Assembly (NCBI RefSeq): GCF_020852195.1
Contig: NZ_JADZBI010000183.1
Location: 1 to 37,600, forward strand
Source: Hyphomicrobium sp.
GTDB lineage: Bacteria; Pseudomonadota; Alphaproteobacteria; Rhizobiales; Hyphomicrobiaceae
Reading direction: 5' to 3'
Length of the DNA stretch: 37,600 bases
Part shown: in pieces, positions 7,944 through 17,080 of the stretch
How positions within the stretch are numbered: the stretch's first letter is position 1
Layout: each line of letters starts with the position of its first letter
Position numbers and translations under genes: made by a program
The notes under the pieces: generated by a model
What the model was told of the DNA's origin: nothing
Databases searched by the model: none
What the model saw: only the letters and a program-made list of their open reading frames with translations

Positions 7944-8822
7944 CTACGCGGCCTTCTTCGCCTCGCCTCCGCCTCCTCCCAGCGTCTCGGCTTCCACCTC
8001 GTCGATCGTCGGACGCTCGTAGGCCGAGATGGTCTTGCGGCCGTACTCGACCGCGACCTGCGGCATGGCGCCGTTCATGAACGCGAGCAGCGTCTGCTTG
8101 GTGACGATGTAGAGCCGCATCTGCTTCTCGCGGCCGGACTTCACCTTGGTGGCGAGGGGTGAAAAGACGCCGTAGGAGAAGAAGATGCCGGCAAACGTGC
8201 CGACGAGGGCCGCTCCGATCAGGTGGCCGAGCACTTCTGGCGGCTCGGTGATGGCGCCCATGGCCTTCACCACGCCGAGCACGGCGGCGATGATGCCGAT
8301 GGCCGGCAGTCCGTCCGCCACATTGGAGAGGGCTTGGTACGCCTTGAGCCTGTCGTTGCGCAGCGTCTGGATCTCCTCGTCCATCAGCGCCTCGACCTCG
8401 TGCGTGCGCGCGTTTCCAATGATGATAAGGCGGCAGTAGTCGCAGATGAACGTGGTGAGATCCTTGTTCTTGAGCACCGAGGCGAACTTCTGGAAGATCG
8501 GCGACTCCTCGGGCATGTCGATGTGCTTTTCGACCTCGTTGCGCGGCTTGCTCCTGAGCTCGCGCATGAGTGAGTAGAGCAGCCCCATGATGTCCAGATA
8601 CTGACGCCCCGACGGTGCCGCGTTGCCGAACGCCTCGCCGAGGCCCTTGCCGGTGTCCTTGATCACCTTCATGGGGTTGGCGACGATGAACGTGCCGAGC
8701 GAGGTGCCGAGGATGATGACGAACTCCCACGGCTGCCACAGAACCTCGACATGCCCGCCCATGGCCATGAAGCCACCGAGCATGCAACCGAGCATGACGA
8801 CAAGGCCGAGGATGATCGTCAC
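7944..8822 (-). CDS. motA: Flagellar motor stator protein MotA
   Basis: MotA is the proton-channel stator subunit that drives rotation together with MotB. The 292-aa protein has four hydrophobic segments (about residues 3-22, 32-50, 168-190 and 200-222). It carries the family motifs [20 protein letters not shown] near the second segment and [20 protein letters not shown] near the third, with a large cytoplasmic loop between them. It starts at a GTG at 8822 with GAGG eight bases upstream. No motB is adjacent, as in rhizobia where motB is in a separate unit. The Gly- and Lys-rich C-terminal tail is not notable. Confidence 0.97.
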   Translation of the reverse strand: MTIILGLVVMLGCMLGGFMAMGGHVEVLWQPWEFVIILGTSLGTFIVANPMKVIKDTGKGLGEAFGNAAPSGRQYLDIMGLLYSLMRELRSKPRNEVEKHIDMPEESPIFQKFASVLKNKDLTTFICDYCRLIIIGNARTHEVEALMDEEIQTLRNDRLKAYQALSNVADGLPAIGIIAAVLGVVKAMGAITEPPEVLGHLIGAALVGTFAGIFFSYGVFSPLATKVKSGREKQMRLYIVTKQTLLAFMNGAMPQVAVEYGRKTISAYERPTIDEVEAETLGGGGGEAKKAA

Positions 8823-9029
8823 GAGCCCACCTCGCGTTAAGGGTTGTCACCGCATTTCTAGCTGTGACCTCCTTGCGCGAGCCTGATCAGCGGCTACTCA
8901 CGTGAGCAAACACCTCGTTGCATCTTCAAATCCGCGCGTGGCTGTTGCCCGGTTGCAGAACGAAGTGGCGTCAGCCTGAGGCAAGCCGGTCTCTGCAGAC
9001 TGGCCTGCTGATACCCGCGGAGTCTTCCG
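8823..9029. promoter_or_regulatory. Divergent regulatory region between motA and flgF
   Basis: This 207-bp gap separates two divergent flagellar units and must hold promoters for both. It contains two short perfect palindromes, CTGATCAG (8883-8890) and CTCACGTGAG (8897-8906), and an imperfect GTCAC...GTGAC pair at about 8845-8867. A TTAACG sequence lies just upstream of motA on the minus strand. No standard -35/-10 pair is clear. The palindromes may be operators; this is inferred from symmetry and position. Confidence 0.45.
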
Positions 9030-9761
9030 ATGCAACCAAGCCTTTACGTCTCGCTCTCCGGCCAGATGGCGTTGATGCGGCGCATGGAGACGGTGGCCCA
9101 CAACGTGGCAAACGTGACCACCGCCGGCTTCCGCGCCGAGGAGATCAAGTTCGACGAGCTTCTCTCGCAGAAGACCGACGCGCCGACCGCCTTCGTGTCG
9201 GCCGGAAGCACGTACATCTCGCGCAAGGCCGGAGAGATCACACGCACGGAGAACCCGCTGGACGTGGCCGTGACCGGCGACGCGTGGCTCGCCTTCCAGG
9301 GCCCGAACGGTGCCGTCTACACGCGCGACGGCCGCATGACCATGACCCCCGAAGGCGAGCTCAGGACCCTCAACGGCCATCCCGTTCTCGATGTCGGCGG
9401 CGCGCCGATCCAGCTCAACCCGAACGGCGGCGCCCCGGCCATCGCCAGCGACGGCACCATAACGCAGGGCCAGCAGCAGATGGGCGCCCTGGGGCTGTTC
9501 ACGATCCCCGAGCAGGCGAACCTCATGCGCTTCGAGAACTCGGGCGTCCTCCCCGACATGCCGGCGGAACCGGCGCTCGACTTCAACCGAGTGGGGATCC
9601 GTCAAGGGTTCATTGAGCAAGCCAACGTCAATCCGGTCTCCGAGATTTCGCGGCTGATCCAGATCCAGCGCTCGTTCGACTCGATCAGCAACGCCATGAA
9701 CCGGTCCGAGGACACGCTCTCCTCGGCCGTGCGCACGCTGGGCGAGACGGGCGGAAGCTGA
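9030..9761 (+). CDS. flgF: Flagellar proximal rod protein FlgF
   Basis: FlgF is the rod protein between FlgC and FlgG. The 243-aa product starts MQPSLYVSLSGQMALMRRME and carries the rod family motif VAHNVANVTTAGFRAEEIKF at about residues 23-42. It has the central NPLDVAVTGDAWLAFQGPNG and the C-terminal FIEQANVNPVSEISRLIQIQ. The N-terminal form with VAHNVAN is typical of alphaproteobacterial FlgF rather than FlgG. It is the first gene of a two-gene plus-strand unit with fliI, 29 bases apart. Confidence 0.93.
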   Translation: MQPSLYVSLSGQMALMRRMETVAHNVANVTTAGFRAEEIKFDELLSQKTDAPTAFVSAGSTYISRKAGEITRTENPLDVAVTGDAWLAFQGPNGAVYTRDGRMTMTPEGELRTLNGHPVLDVGGAPIQLNPNGGAPAIASDGTITQGQQQMGALGLFTIPEQANLMRFENSGVLPDMPAEPALDFNRVGIRQGFIEQANVNPVSEISRLIQIQRSFDSISNAMNRSEDTLSSAVRTLGETGGS

Positions 9762-9790
9762 CGCCACTCCGGTCGCACTGAGGACATGCG

Positions 9791-11209
9791 ATGAGCGAGG
9801 CAATCTCCGAGGCCGAACCGAGGCCGTGTTCGCCGGCAAGCCGGCCGCCGACGGCGCTCGACCTCCTGGAGCAGCGCATCGCCCACGCCAAGACCGCACT
9901 CCCTTTCACGCGCATCGGCGGCACCGTTACCCACGTCACGCCCGCCTACGTGCAGGTGTCTGGCCTCTCCCGCCATCTGAAGCTTGGCGACTGCATTGCC
10001 TTCGGCAGCGCATCGGTGCCTCCGCTCGGCGAGGTGGTGCGCATCGACGAGGACGGCGCCACCATCAAGCCGTTCGACAACAATCTCAAGATCGGACCCG
10101 GCGAGATCGCGTGGCTGCACGGCGACCAGAGCCTGCGTCCCGACATCTCCTGGAAAGGCCGCGTCCTCAACGCACTCGGCATTGCCATCGACGGCCAGGG
10201 CCAGCTGCGCGAAGGCCCACGCGTCTACGCCTTCGACGCCGAGCCGCCCGCCGCCATGCGCCGCGAGCGCGTGCGCGCCCCGCTGAAATCGGGCGTGCGC
10301 GTTATGGACCTGTTCACGCCTCTCTGCGCCGGCCAGCGCATCGGCATCTTCGCGGGCTCCGGCGTCGGCAAATCGACACTTTTGTCGATGCTGGCCCGCT
10401 CGAACGGCTTCGACACCGTGGTCTTGGCGCTTGTCGGCGAGCGCGGACGTGAGGTGCGCGAGTTCCTCGAGGATGCCCTGGCCCAGAACCGCAGCCGCGC
10501 CGTCACCGTCGTCTCCACGGGCGACGAAAGCCCGATGATGCGACGCCTTGCGCCTAAGACCGCTCTCGCCATCGCCGAGTTCTTCCGCGACGCGGGCGAC
10601 AGCGTCCTCCTCATCGTCGACTCGGTCACCCGCTTCGCCCACGCCACGCGCGAGGTTTCGCTGGCAGCCGGCGAAGCACCCGTCGCACGCGGCTACACGC
10701 CCTCCGTCTTCAGCGAGCTTCCCAAGCTCCTCGAGCGAGCCGGCCCCGGCGCCGAGGGCACCGGCTCGATCACCGGCGTCTTCTCCGTTCTCGTCGACGG
10801 CGACGACCACAACGATCCGATCGCCGACTCAATCCGTGGCACGCTCGACGGCCACATCGTCCTCGACCGCAAGATCGCCGACCAGGGCCGCTACCCCGCC
10901 GTCAACGTACTGACGTCGGTATCACGCCTCGCCAACACCGTATGGTCCGCCGAGCAACGCAAGCTCGTCATGATGCTGCGCGCCATGATCTCGCACTTCG
11001 AGGATACGCGCGATCTTCGCCTCATGGGTGGCTATCAGAAGGGCGCCGACGCCGAGCTCGACAGGGCGATCGACATCGTGCCGAAGCTCTACGACGTGAT
11101 GAAGCAGACGCTCTCTGACCCGCCGAGCAGCGACCCCTTCCAGGAGATCGCCCGAGCCCTGACCGAGACGAAGGACGAAGGCCAGCAGCCCCCGCCCCAG
11201 CAGCGCTAG
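9791..11209 (+). CDS. fliI: Flagellar export ATPase FliI
   Basis: FliI is the cytoplasmic ATPase that energises and orders export through the flagellar type III apparatus. The 472-aa protein is related to the F1 beta subunit. It has a Walker A GSGVGKST (Lys at about residue 194), the family block MDLFTPLCAGQRIGIFAGSG just before it, and the Walker B region SVLLIVDSVTRFAHA. It also carries the export-ATPase segment APVARGYTPSVFSELPKLLE and the DGHIVLDRKIADQGRYPAVN motif. The last 20 residues are Gln/Pro-rich. The partners FliH and a clear FliJ are not adjacent, though a FliJ-like gene lies at 12555-12962. Confidence 0.98.
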   Translation: MSEAISEAEPRPCSPASRPPTALDLLEQRIAHAKTALPFTRIGGTVTHVTPAYVQVSGLSRHLKLGDCIAFGSASVPPLGEVVRIDEDGATIKPFDNNLKIGPGEIAWLHGDQSLRPDISWKGRVLNALGIAIDGQGQLREGPRVYAFDAEPPAAMRRERVRAPLKSGVRVMDLFTPLCAGQRIGIFAGSGVGKSTLLSMLARSNGFDTVVLALVGERGREVREFLEDALAQNRSRAVTVVSTGDESPMMRRLAPKTALAIAEFFRDAGDSVLLIVDSVTRFAHATREVSLAAGEAPVARGYTPSVFSELPKLLERAGPGAEGTGSITGVFSVLVDGDDHNDPIADSIRGTLDGHIVLDRKIADQGRYPAVNVLTSVSRLANTVWSAEQRKLVMMLRAMISHFEDTRDLRLMGGYQKGADAELDRAIDIVPKLYDVMKQTLSDPPSSDPFQEIARALTETKDEGQQPPPQQR

Positions 11210-11213
11210 AGCC

Positions 11214-11675
11214 TCACGAGCGCGACGCCCCGCGCAGATCCTTCTTGGGGATGTAGGAGAGCTGGTCGATCAGCACATCCTGCACGATCTCGATGCCGAG
11301 CCGCTTGTTCACATTCTCGCCCAGCTTCTTGGCGAGCAGCGGCAGGTCCTGCTTCTTCATGTTCTGAAAGTTGACCTGCTCCCCGGCGTAGATGGTCTTG
11401 AACGCCTCGTCGAGAACGTAGATCTCCGGGTTGACCTGCATCTTCTTGAGCGCGTCCGCATCGACCGTGAACACGAACTGCGCCACCATGTATCCCTGGA
11501 TCGTGCCCGCGCCGATGATCGGCACGTTGATGGCCTTGGTGCGGAACTCTTCGATCTTCGTCTCGGCCTCGCTCGTCTTCGCCGGATCACTGAGCTTCTT
11601 CCATTCAAGCATGCCGAAGGCGGCACCGAGCGACACGATGGACGCCCAGATGCCGACAAGCAGGAGCTTCATCAT
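11214..11675 (-). CDS. Membrane-anchored hypothetical protein, weakly FliL-like
   Basis: The 153-aa protein has one N-terminal hydrophobic segment (about residues 3-21) and a soluble remainder that should be periplasmic. The C-terminal pattern LGENVNKRLGIEIVQDVLID followed by QLSYIPKKDLR resembles the end of FliL, the stator-associated protein, but similarity is weak and the name is not assigned. Two consecutive ATG codons begin it, the first overlapping the upstream FlgN-like stop by four bases. It is the last gene of the long ftcR unit and converges with fliI only four bases away. A flagellar accessory role is inferred from operon membership. Confidence 0.65.
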   Translation of the reverse strand: MMKLLLVGIWASIVSLGAAFGMLEWKKLSDPAKTSEAETKIEEFRTKAINVPIIGAGTIQGYMVAQFVFTVDADALKKMQVNPEIYVLDEAFKTIYAGEQVNFQNMKKQDLPLLAKKLGENVNKRLGIEIVQDVLIDQLSYIPKKDLRGASRS

Positions 11676-12106
11676 GGGCGCCTGCCCGCGGACGAGATCG
11701 ACTGCGTGTACGTGCCGTCAGATTCGGCATGCCGAATGGCATCCGAGAGCGAGGTCGAGATCTCGCGCACGGCCTCGAGATGCACCTTGAGCGCCGCCTG
11801 GTTGACGGCAAGCTTGACCTTGAGCGCTCCGACACGGGCCGCAAGCGCCGGATCTGGGCTGGTTCCCTGAACATGACGCAGCGAGCGCGTAAGCTCCAGC
11901 AGCGCCTGGCTTTTACGATCGTTGAAGTCTTTGAGATTGATCGCTTTCCGCGTCCTGAGTGCCAGCGTCTCCTGATCGACGATCTCCTCCAGCCGCTGGA
12001 TGGAGATCTCCAGCATCGGAACCACCGGTCCCCGCGAGGCGGACGCGGCGCTGTCGGACCGCGGCGGAGCGGACATCGTGGGTGAGGGCGACTGCGGGGG
12101 GTACAT
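11672..12106 (-). CDS. FlgN-like flagellar chaperone (probable)
   Basis: The 144-aa protein is predicted to be largely helical. After a disordered Ser/Pro-rich N-terminus, residues 32-75 read LEISIQRLEEIVDQETLALR and then INLKDFNDRKSQALLELTRS. This is the pattern of FlgN-type export chaperones, which bind the hook-filament junction proteins FlgK and FlgL; both are encoded in the same unit here. Similarity is of pattern rather than strong identity, so the symbol is left blank. It is three bases after the FlgJ-like gene and overlaps the next gene by four bases. Confidence 0.6.
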   Translation of the reverse strand: MYPPQSPSPTMSAPPRSDSAASASRGPVVPMLEISIQRLEEIVDQETLALRTRKAINLKDFNDRKSQALLELTRSLRHVQGTSPDPALAARVGALKVKLAVNQAALKVHLEAVREISTSLSDAIRHAESDGTYTQSISSAGRRP

Positions 12107-12109
12107 GGC

Positions 12110-12511
12110 TTACTCTCCGGATACGGGGTTGACGTCGAGTTGCGCTGCGACGCCGTCCAAGCTTAAAGTGCGGCCCATGAGATCGAGCGGGTTGAACCCG
12201 CCTGACCGCGCGACCGGCGCCGCATAGCCAGCCCGCACTGTATCGGCGATCCCGATGCTGCCGCGCGCGGCCACCTGCTCGGCGACCTTCTCCGCGAGCA
12301 TCGACTTCCAGAAATCGCCGGAGATCCCTGACCCGAACACGCTCTCCTGTGTTTCCGGCATCATCTCCTGGATGAACGTCTGCAGCACGAAGGCTTCGAA
12401 CTTCTGCGCTGCGTCGGCGTTCTTATGCCCATGTGGCGCGCGCACGGCGACCTCGGACGCGCGGTCGGCCTGCGCCTCGCCGATGGGACGGATTGTGAGC
12501 TCTGTGGGCAA
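12110..12511 (-). CDS. FlgJ-like rod-binding protein (muramidase-less)
   Basis: The product is 133 aa when started from the TTG at 12511, which has a strong Shine-Dalgarno (GGGAGG, eight bases upstream). A longer ATG frame from 12655 would overlap the FliJ-like gene by about 100 bases and is rejected. The core at about residues 35-90 matches the rod-binding (FlgJ N-terminal) domain: AQKFEAFVLQTFIQEMMP, then VFGSGISGDFWKSMLAEKVA and EQVAARGSIGIADTV. The peptidoglycan-hydrolase domain of enterobacterial FlgJ is absent, as usual in alphaproteobacteria. It probably caps the growing rod. Confidence 0.75.
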   Translation of the reverse strand: MPTELTIRPIGEAQADRASEVAVRAPHGHKNADAAQKFEAFVLQTFIQEMMPETQESVFGSGISGDFWKSMLAEKVAEQVAARGSIGIADTVRAGYAAPVARSGGFNPLDLMGRTLSLDGVAAQLDVNPVSGE

Positions 12512-12554
12512 GACCGGCCCCTCCCGAGGGAGTCCTCTACGTTCGATGTATGAC

Positions 12555-12962
12555 TCACCGGTCTTGCTCGGAGCTTGCGCTGCGTCGCGCGAAGCCGGCC
12601 TCCAGCAGTCGCTCGAGCTCGCGGCGCTCGTCATCACGGGCGAGCTCGCGCGCAAGCTCTTCCGCGAGCCGCTCCGAGTTGCGCATGCGTCCTCCGTGCT
12701 CGACGAGAACGCGGGCCTGCGCCTCGATCTCGGGCGCGAGCCGGCGCTCCTCCTGCTGCAGCGACTTGATCCGGCGTACCGTCATGTCCAGGAACAGGCC
12801 GTGCAGGGCACCGTCATTGGACAGTGCCTCCGTCAGCGCCTGCTGCTCGCTCTGGCAACGGGCGGCCTGCTGCTTGAGGCGTGCGAACTTGAGCTCCTCC
12901 ACATTGTGGAGATGCCGTTGCACTTCGAGGATGCGCTTGAGGCTACGGGCACGGTCGCGCAT
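12555..12962 (-). CDS. FliJ-like coiled-coil protein (probable)
   Basis: The 135-aa product is almost entirely charged helix with heptad character: basic N-terminus (MRDRARSLKRILEVQRHLHN), then long Glu/Arg/Leu/Gln stretches such as EELKFARLKQQAARCQSEQQ and LAEELARELARDDERRELER. Small coiled-coil proteins next to export genes are usually FliJ, the central stalk of the export ATPase and an escort chaperone. FliJ is poorly conserved in sequence, so the assignment rests on length, coiled coil and location. It is six bases after fliR. Confidence 0.6.
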   Translation of the reverse strand: MRDRARSLKRILEVQRHLHNVEELKFARLKQQAARCQSEQQALTEALSNDGALHGLFLDMTVRRIKSLQQEERRLAPEIEAQARVLVEHGGRMRNSERLAEELARELARDDERRELERLLEAGFARRSASSEQDR

Positions 12963-12968
12963 GGAGGA

Positions 12969-13724
12969 TCACCCGTTGGCAAGGAAGGACTGGAATCCCG
13001 AGACGAACAGCGTCAACGCCTCGCTGAAGGTGAAATAGAGGAGCAACAGTCCCCCCGCCATGACGAACGGCGCTGAGATGAAGTAGACGGGAATGACCGG
13101 CGTCAGCTTGTTCATGATACCGAACAGAAAGTTGATGATCAGCGAATAGGCGAGGAACGGCGCCAGAAGCTGCGCGATGAGCAGGAACGAGTCCGATGCC
13201 GCGTCCGTCACCTTTGCGAGCCCGAACTGCGGATTATAGAGGTCCGTGACCGACATCACCGAGTACGACGCGATGAGCGCCCGCATCACCTCCACGTGCA
13301 GCCCCAGCGTGAACAGGAGCACGGTCGCCGTCAGCGTGAGCAGCGTCGCAATCGCGGGCGCGGGCTCACTCTCCTCGATCGGCGAATCCGGGGTGCCGGG
13401 ATAGCCGATCAGCATCGTCGCCGCGGTGCCCATGAACTGCAGCGCCAGGAAGAAAAGCCGCGCCATGACTCCGATCATGGCACCGATAAGCGTCTCGGAG
13501 GCGATGAGCTGCACCACGGTCGGCACCGTCGCCTTCGAGAGATCGCCCTCCACGATGGGAACGATCAGCGGAGCCAGCGCAAGCGTGATGGCGACCGCGA
13601 GAAAGAGGCGCACCTGCATCGGGATGCGCTGGCTGCCAAACCCCGGCATCAGCATCAGGCAGCCGCCGATGCGGCAGAACACGAGGAAGGTCAGGAGGAC
13701 CATTCCCGGTGTGATGGGCGTCAC
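12969..13724 (-). CDS. fliR: Flagellar export gate protein FliR
   Basis: FliR is an inner-membrane component of the FliPQR export gate. The 251-aa product has about six hydrophobic segments and family features including [20 protein letters not shown] followed by [40 protein letters not shown], and [20 protein letters not shown]. It starts at a GTG whose GTGA overlaps the flhA stop (13721-13724), so it is coupled to flhA. FliQ is encoded just upstream of flhA; FliP is not in the window and is expected beyond the left edge near flgH. Confidence 0.96.
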   Translation of the reverse strand: MTPITPGMVLLTFLVFCRIGGCLMLMPGFGSQRIPMQVRLFLAVAITLALAPLIVPIVEGDLSKATVPTVVQLIASETLIGAMIGVMARLFFLALQFMGTAATMLIGYPGTPDSPIEESEPAPAIATLLTLTATVLLFTLGLHVEVMRALIASYSVMSVTDLYNPQFGLAKVTDAASDSFLLIAQLLAPFLAYSLIINFLFGIMNKLTPVIPVYFISAPFVMAGGLLLLYFTFSEALTLFVSGFQSFLANG

Positions 13725-15808
13725 GAGATCGTCCCCATCGCCTTGACCTGCACACCGCGCGCAATCTCGAGGTGCGAGAGCACGGGCAGCGTCGGGAACA
13801 GGCGCTCCGTCACCATGCGCACGTACGGCCGCGCATCCGGCGCCGACACGAGCACGAACTGATGACCCTGATCCAGAAGACCGCGGATGACCTTCGAGGC
13901 CTCGGCCCCGAACTGCTCGATCAATCTCGGATCGATGTCGAACTCCACCACCTCGCCCTTGGCGTCGCGCTTGAGGCTCTGATGGAACGCGAGATCCCAG
14001 CGATTGCCGAGCCGCAGCACCTTGAGCACGCCGGCATCCGCGAGGTCGCCGCAGATCTGCTGCGCCATGCGCACGCGCACATGCTCCGCGAGCTGCTCGG
14101 CGCGGCGCACGTGCGGTACGATCTCCGCGATACTCTCCAGGATGAGGTGCAGGTTGCGGATCGAGATCCGCTCCGCGAGCAGAAGTTTAAGCACCGCCTG
14201 CAGCCCCGAGTAGGAGAGCTGCGAGGGGATGATCTCCTCGACCAGGCGCTTGTACTCGGGCTCCAGTCGCTCGATGAGCGAGCGCATGTCTTTGTAGGAC
14301 AGAAGCTGAGACAGGTTCCCGCGGATCACCTCGCGCAGATGCGTCAGCATCACCGACATCGGATCCACGGGGTTGAAGCCCTCCCGCTTCACCGTGGTGG
14401 CGAACATCTCCGACACCCAGAGCGCCTTCATGCCGAACGCGGGCTCCCGCGCCTCGTCGCCGGGCACATCCGGCACCGGCCCGTCGCCGGTGATGACCAG
14501 CACGTCGCCGATGCGCAGCTCCTCGGACGCCACCACCGTGCCGTGGATCTTGATCTGATAGATCTTGCCCGGAATGGCGAGGTCGTCCGAGATGCGGATC
14601 TCCGGCACCACGAAACCGTACTGCTTGGCGAAGGCCCTCCGCATCCGCCCCACGCGGTGCCCAAGCTCGCCCTGCGAGGCGAGCAGCGCCGTCGAGAGCT
14701 GCTTGCCGAGCGCGATCTCGATCTCCGCCGTCTTGAGCTGCTCCTTGACCGACTGCCGCGCCTCCTCCTGCGACAGGCGCTCGGCCTCCTGCTTGACGGC
14801 CTCCTCCGCCGCCTTGGCCTCGGCGATCTTCTTCGGGATCGAGATCGCGACGAAGAAGAAGCCTCCGGAGAGGATCGCGAACGGCAGGAACGGCAGGCCC
14901 GGCGCCAAGGCGAGCGCCATCAGCACCGCACCCGCGACGCCAAGCGCGCGCGGATAGTTGCCGAGCTGGGAGAACACCGTCATCTCGGCCGATCCGCGCG
15001 TCCCGCCCTTGGAGACCAGGAGGCCGGCGGCCAGCGAGATGATCAGCGCCGGGATCTGCGTGACGAGACCGTCGCCCACCGACAGCCGCACGAACACGTC
15101 GGCTGCATGGGCAAGGTCCATCTCATGGCGCGTCACGCCGATGATGATGCCGCCGAAGATATTGACGGCCGTAATGATCAGGCCGGCGATAGCGTCGCCG
15201 CGCACGAACTTCGAGGCACCGTCCATGGAGCCGAAGAAGGAGCTTTCCTCCTCGAGCTCGCGCCGGCGCCGCATGGCCTCCTTCTCATCGATGTTGCCAG
15301 CATTGAGGTCGGCATCGATGGCCATCTGCTTGCCGGGGATCGCATCGAGCGTGAACCTTGCGCCCACTTCCGCGATGCGCGTCGCGCCCTTCGTGATGAC
15401 GAGGAAGTTGACCGTGATCAGGATCACGAACACGACGACGCCGATCACGAAATCGCCGCCCATGACGAAGTTGGCAAAGCCCGCGATGACGTGCCCCGCC
15501 GCCGTATGCCCTTCCGCGCCGTTGGACAGAATGAGCCGCGTCGTCGCCACGTTGAGCGACAACCTGAGCATGGTCGCGATCAGGAGCACGGTCGGGAAGG
15601 CCGAGAACTCGAGCGGCCGGTGGATCCAGAGCGACACCATGAGGATGAGCACGGCGAAGGCGATCGAGAACGCTAGGCCGACGTCGATCATGATGGCCGG
15701 CAACGGCAGGAACAGCACCGTCAGGATGACGACGATGCCGATCGCAAAGCCGATGTCGCGTGTGCTGGTCTGTGCCGCTACGCCTTGAACGGCAACGCTC
15801 GTGGCCAT
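13721..15808 (-). CDS. flhA: Flagellar export gate protein FlhA
   Basis: FlhA is the large export-gate protein whose cytoplasmic ring receives substrates. The 695-aa product, normal for the family, has about eight membrane segments in its first 330 residues and a cytoplasmic C-terminal half. Landmarks are [20 protein letters not shown], the FHIPEP-like cytosolic loop [20 protein letters not shown] with the following [20 protein letters not shown], and the later [20 protein letters not shown]. The start at 15808 ([20 protein letters not shown]) has GGAGG four bases upstream. The open frame continues upstream to 16318, but that stretch overlaps fliQ and has no family character. A large open frame on the opposite strand across this gene is a codon-bias shadow. 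Confidence 0.98.
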   Translation of the reverse strand: MATSVAVQGVAAQTSTRDIGFAIGIVVILTVLFLPLPAIMIDVGLAFSIAFAVLILMVSLWIHRPLEFSAFPTVLLIATMLRLSLNVATTRLILSNGAEGHTAAGHVIAGFANFVMGGDFVIGVVVFVILITVNFLVITKGATRIAEVGARFTLDAIPGKQMAIDADLNAGNIDEKEAMRRRRELEEESSFFGSMDGASKFVRGDAIAGLIITAVNIFGGIIIGVTRHEMDLAHAADVFVRLSVGDGLVTQIPALIISLAAGLLVSKGGTRGSAEMTVFSQLGNYPRALGVAGAVLMALALAPGLPFLPFAILSGGFFFVAISIPKKIAEAKAAEEAVKQEAERLSQEEARQSVKEQLKTAEIEIALGKQLSTALLASQGELGHRVGRMRRAFAKQYGFVVPEIRISDDLAIPGKIYQIKIHGTVVASEELRIGDVLVITGDGPVPDVPGDEAREPAFGMKALWVSEMFATTVKREGFNPVDPMSVMLTHLREVIRGNLSQLLSYKDMRSLIERLEPEYKRLVEEIIPSQLSYSGLQAVLKLLLAERISIRNLHLILESIAEIVPHVRRAEQLAEHVRVRMAQQICGDLADAGVLKVLRLGNRWDLAFHQSLKRDAKGEVVEFDIDPRLIEQFGAEASKVIRGLLDQGHQFVLVSAPDARPYVRMVTERLFPTLPVLSHLEIARGVQVKAMGTIS

Positions 15809-15930
15809 ACCACCTCCCGGGCCCGATACCCCCGGCAGGAGTTTCAACCATAAACCTTGTGCGAAGGTCTCCGCCAGCCGCCCGAGCCCCCAAAAAAAGC
15901 AGCAGCCGGGAGGATTTAGCGATGTCCGGA

Positions 15931-16197
15931 TCAGAAGCCGTTCGGGATGCGTGCGTAGGTCTGCTCGGCGAACGAAAAGATCACCGCGCCCACGAACGGG
16001 GCCGAGAACGCGAGGACGACCAGAATGGCGATGATCTTGGGAACGAACGTGAGCGTGATCTCCTGCACCTGCGTCAGGGCCTGAAGCAGGGCGATCAGGA
16101 TGCCGACCAGCATGGCGGCGATGACGCCCGGCGATGCGGCAATCACCACGGTCCAGATCGCGGCCTGTCCGATGTCGAGTGCGTCGGCTGGGTTCAT
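15931..16197 (-). CDS. fliQ: Flagellar export gate protein FliQ
   Basis: FliQ is a small two-helix membrane subunit of the export gate. The 88-aa product has hydrophobic segments at about residues 14-38 and 53-75. Between and around them lies the family pattern [20 protein letters not shown] followed by [20 protein letters not shown]. It overlaps flgD by four bases. The 122-bp gap between it and flhA contains a run of seven A (plus strand, 15892-15898) but no stem before it on either strand, so no terminator is called there. Confidence 0.96.
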   Translation of the reverse strand: MNPADALDIGQAAIWTVVIAASPGVIAAMLVGILIALLQALTQVQEITLTFVPKIIAILVVLAFSAPFVGAVIFSFAEQTYARIPNGF

Positions 16198-16649
16198 GTT
16201 TCCGTATCCCCGCTTTCGCCTCCCGTATCCCCGCTTCCCGCCGGAGGGGTCGCCGAGATCTTGACACCGGCATCGAGCAGAAGCTCCTTGCCGGAATCGA
16301 GCGCAACCACGGTGCCATTGGAGTAGATGTGCACCTCCTTCACCTGACCGCTGATCTTGCCGTCCATCGAGGTCACATACTTGCCGATCAGGCCGTCGAC
16401 CTGGGTCAGCGCCTGCGAGATGAGAAGCGCATCGAGCTTGCTGTTCGTCTTGATGGCCTGCTCGACGTTGGAAAACGAGGCGAGCTGAGCCACGAACTGC
16501 GTGGCATCCATCGGGTTGGTCGGATCCTGATACTGCATCTGCGCCGTGAGCAGCTTCAGGAACGAATCGTAGTTGAGCGATGCGCTCTGCGACGTCGAAG
16601 TGCTGGACTGCTGGGTGCTGGTGCTCGAGCCGACTGCTGCCACGGTCAT
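16194..16649 (-). CDS. flgD: Flagellar hook-cap protein FlgD (short form)
   Basis: FlgD is the scaffold that caps the growing hook. The 151-aa product has a Ser/Thr/Gln-rich N-terminus and the family motif [20 protein letters not shown] followed by [20 protein letters not shown] at about residues 27-66. It is shorter than enterobacterial FlgD (over 200 aa) because the beta-rich C-terminal part is reduced. Short FlgD forms are common in rhizobia, so this is not truncation. It overlaps flbT and fliQ by four bases on each side. Confidence 0.95.
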   Translation of the reverse strand: MTVAAVGSSTSTQQSSTSTSQSASLNYDSFLKLLTAQMQYQDPTNPMDATQFVAQLASFSNVEQAIKTNSKLDALLISQALTQVDGLIGKYVTSMDGKISGQVKEVHIYSNGTVVALDSGKELLLDAGVKISATPPAGSGDTGGESGDTET

Positions 16650-17080
16650 TGGCCCACCCCCACGACCCTGAGCTCGGACGACCGCGTCCCGCCGAGAATG
16701 GCGTCCTCGACCGGGATCAACGTGCGCAGCGTCTTGAGCGCCGCGAAGGGGCTGCCTTCTGCGACCTGCTGGCGGATCGTCTCGAGCCCGGCCAGCACGG
16801 CCGCGTTCGTTAAGGTCTCGCAGAGGAGTTGCATGGTCTCGAGATAGACGCCGCCCGCCCTCTCGAGGCCGCGAGGCTCCATGACCATCGTCTGCAGGAT
16901 GTAGTAGAGCTGCCGCAACGGAGTGCTGGTCTGCTGGGCGTGCATGATCTCATGCTCGACCAGATACGGCACGTCGTTGAGGATCTCGAGCGAGGAGCGG
17001 CCGTTCGATTTCAGCACCGCCCCGTTGATGAAGATGCGCTCGCCTGCTCGAAGCGTCACGCGCGTTGTCGTGGTGCTCAT
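16646..17080 (-). CDS. flbT: Flagellin synthesis repressor/regulator FlbT
   Basis: FlbT is a post-transcriptional regulator of flagellin mRNA in alphaproteobacteria, acting with FlaF. The 144-aa product starts at 17080 (MSTTTTRVTLRAGERIFING) with AGAGGG about six bases upstream. It has the FlbT features LRAGERIFINGAVLKSNGRS, MHAQQTSTPLRQLYYILQTM and VLAGLETIRQQVAEGSPFAA. A longer frame from 17260 overlaps flaF and is rejected. The ATG overlaps the flaF stop in an ATGA. No flagellin gene is in the window, so the target must be elsewhere. Confidence 0.95.
   Translation of the reverse strand: MSTTTTRVTLRAGERIFINGAVLKSNGRSSLEILNDVPYLVEHEIMHAQQTSTPLRQLYYILQTMVMEPRGLERAGGVYLETMQLLCETLTNAAVLAGLETIRQQVAEGSPFAALKTLRTLIPVEDAILGGTRSSELRVVGVGQ

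Noticed and set aside
13772-15676. Open frame of 634 codons on the plus strand opposite flhA
   Set aside because: It is rich in Arg, His and Asp, matches no family, and lies exactly opposite a clear flhA. It is a shadow of GC-rich codon use.
15892-15898. Run of seven A (plus strand) between fliQ and flhA as a terminator tail
   Set aside because: On the minus strand no stem precedes the T run, and stopping there would cut the flagellar unit before flhA.
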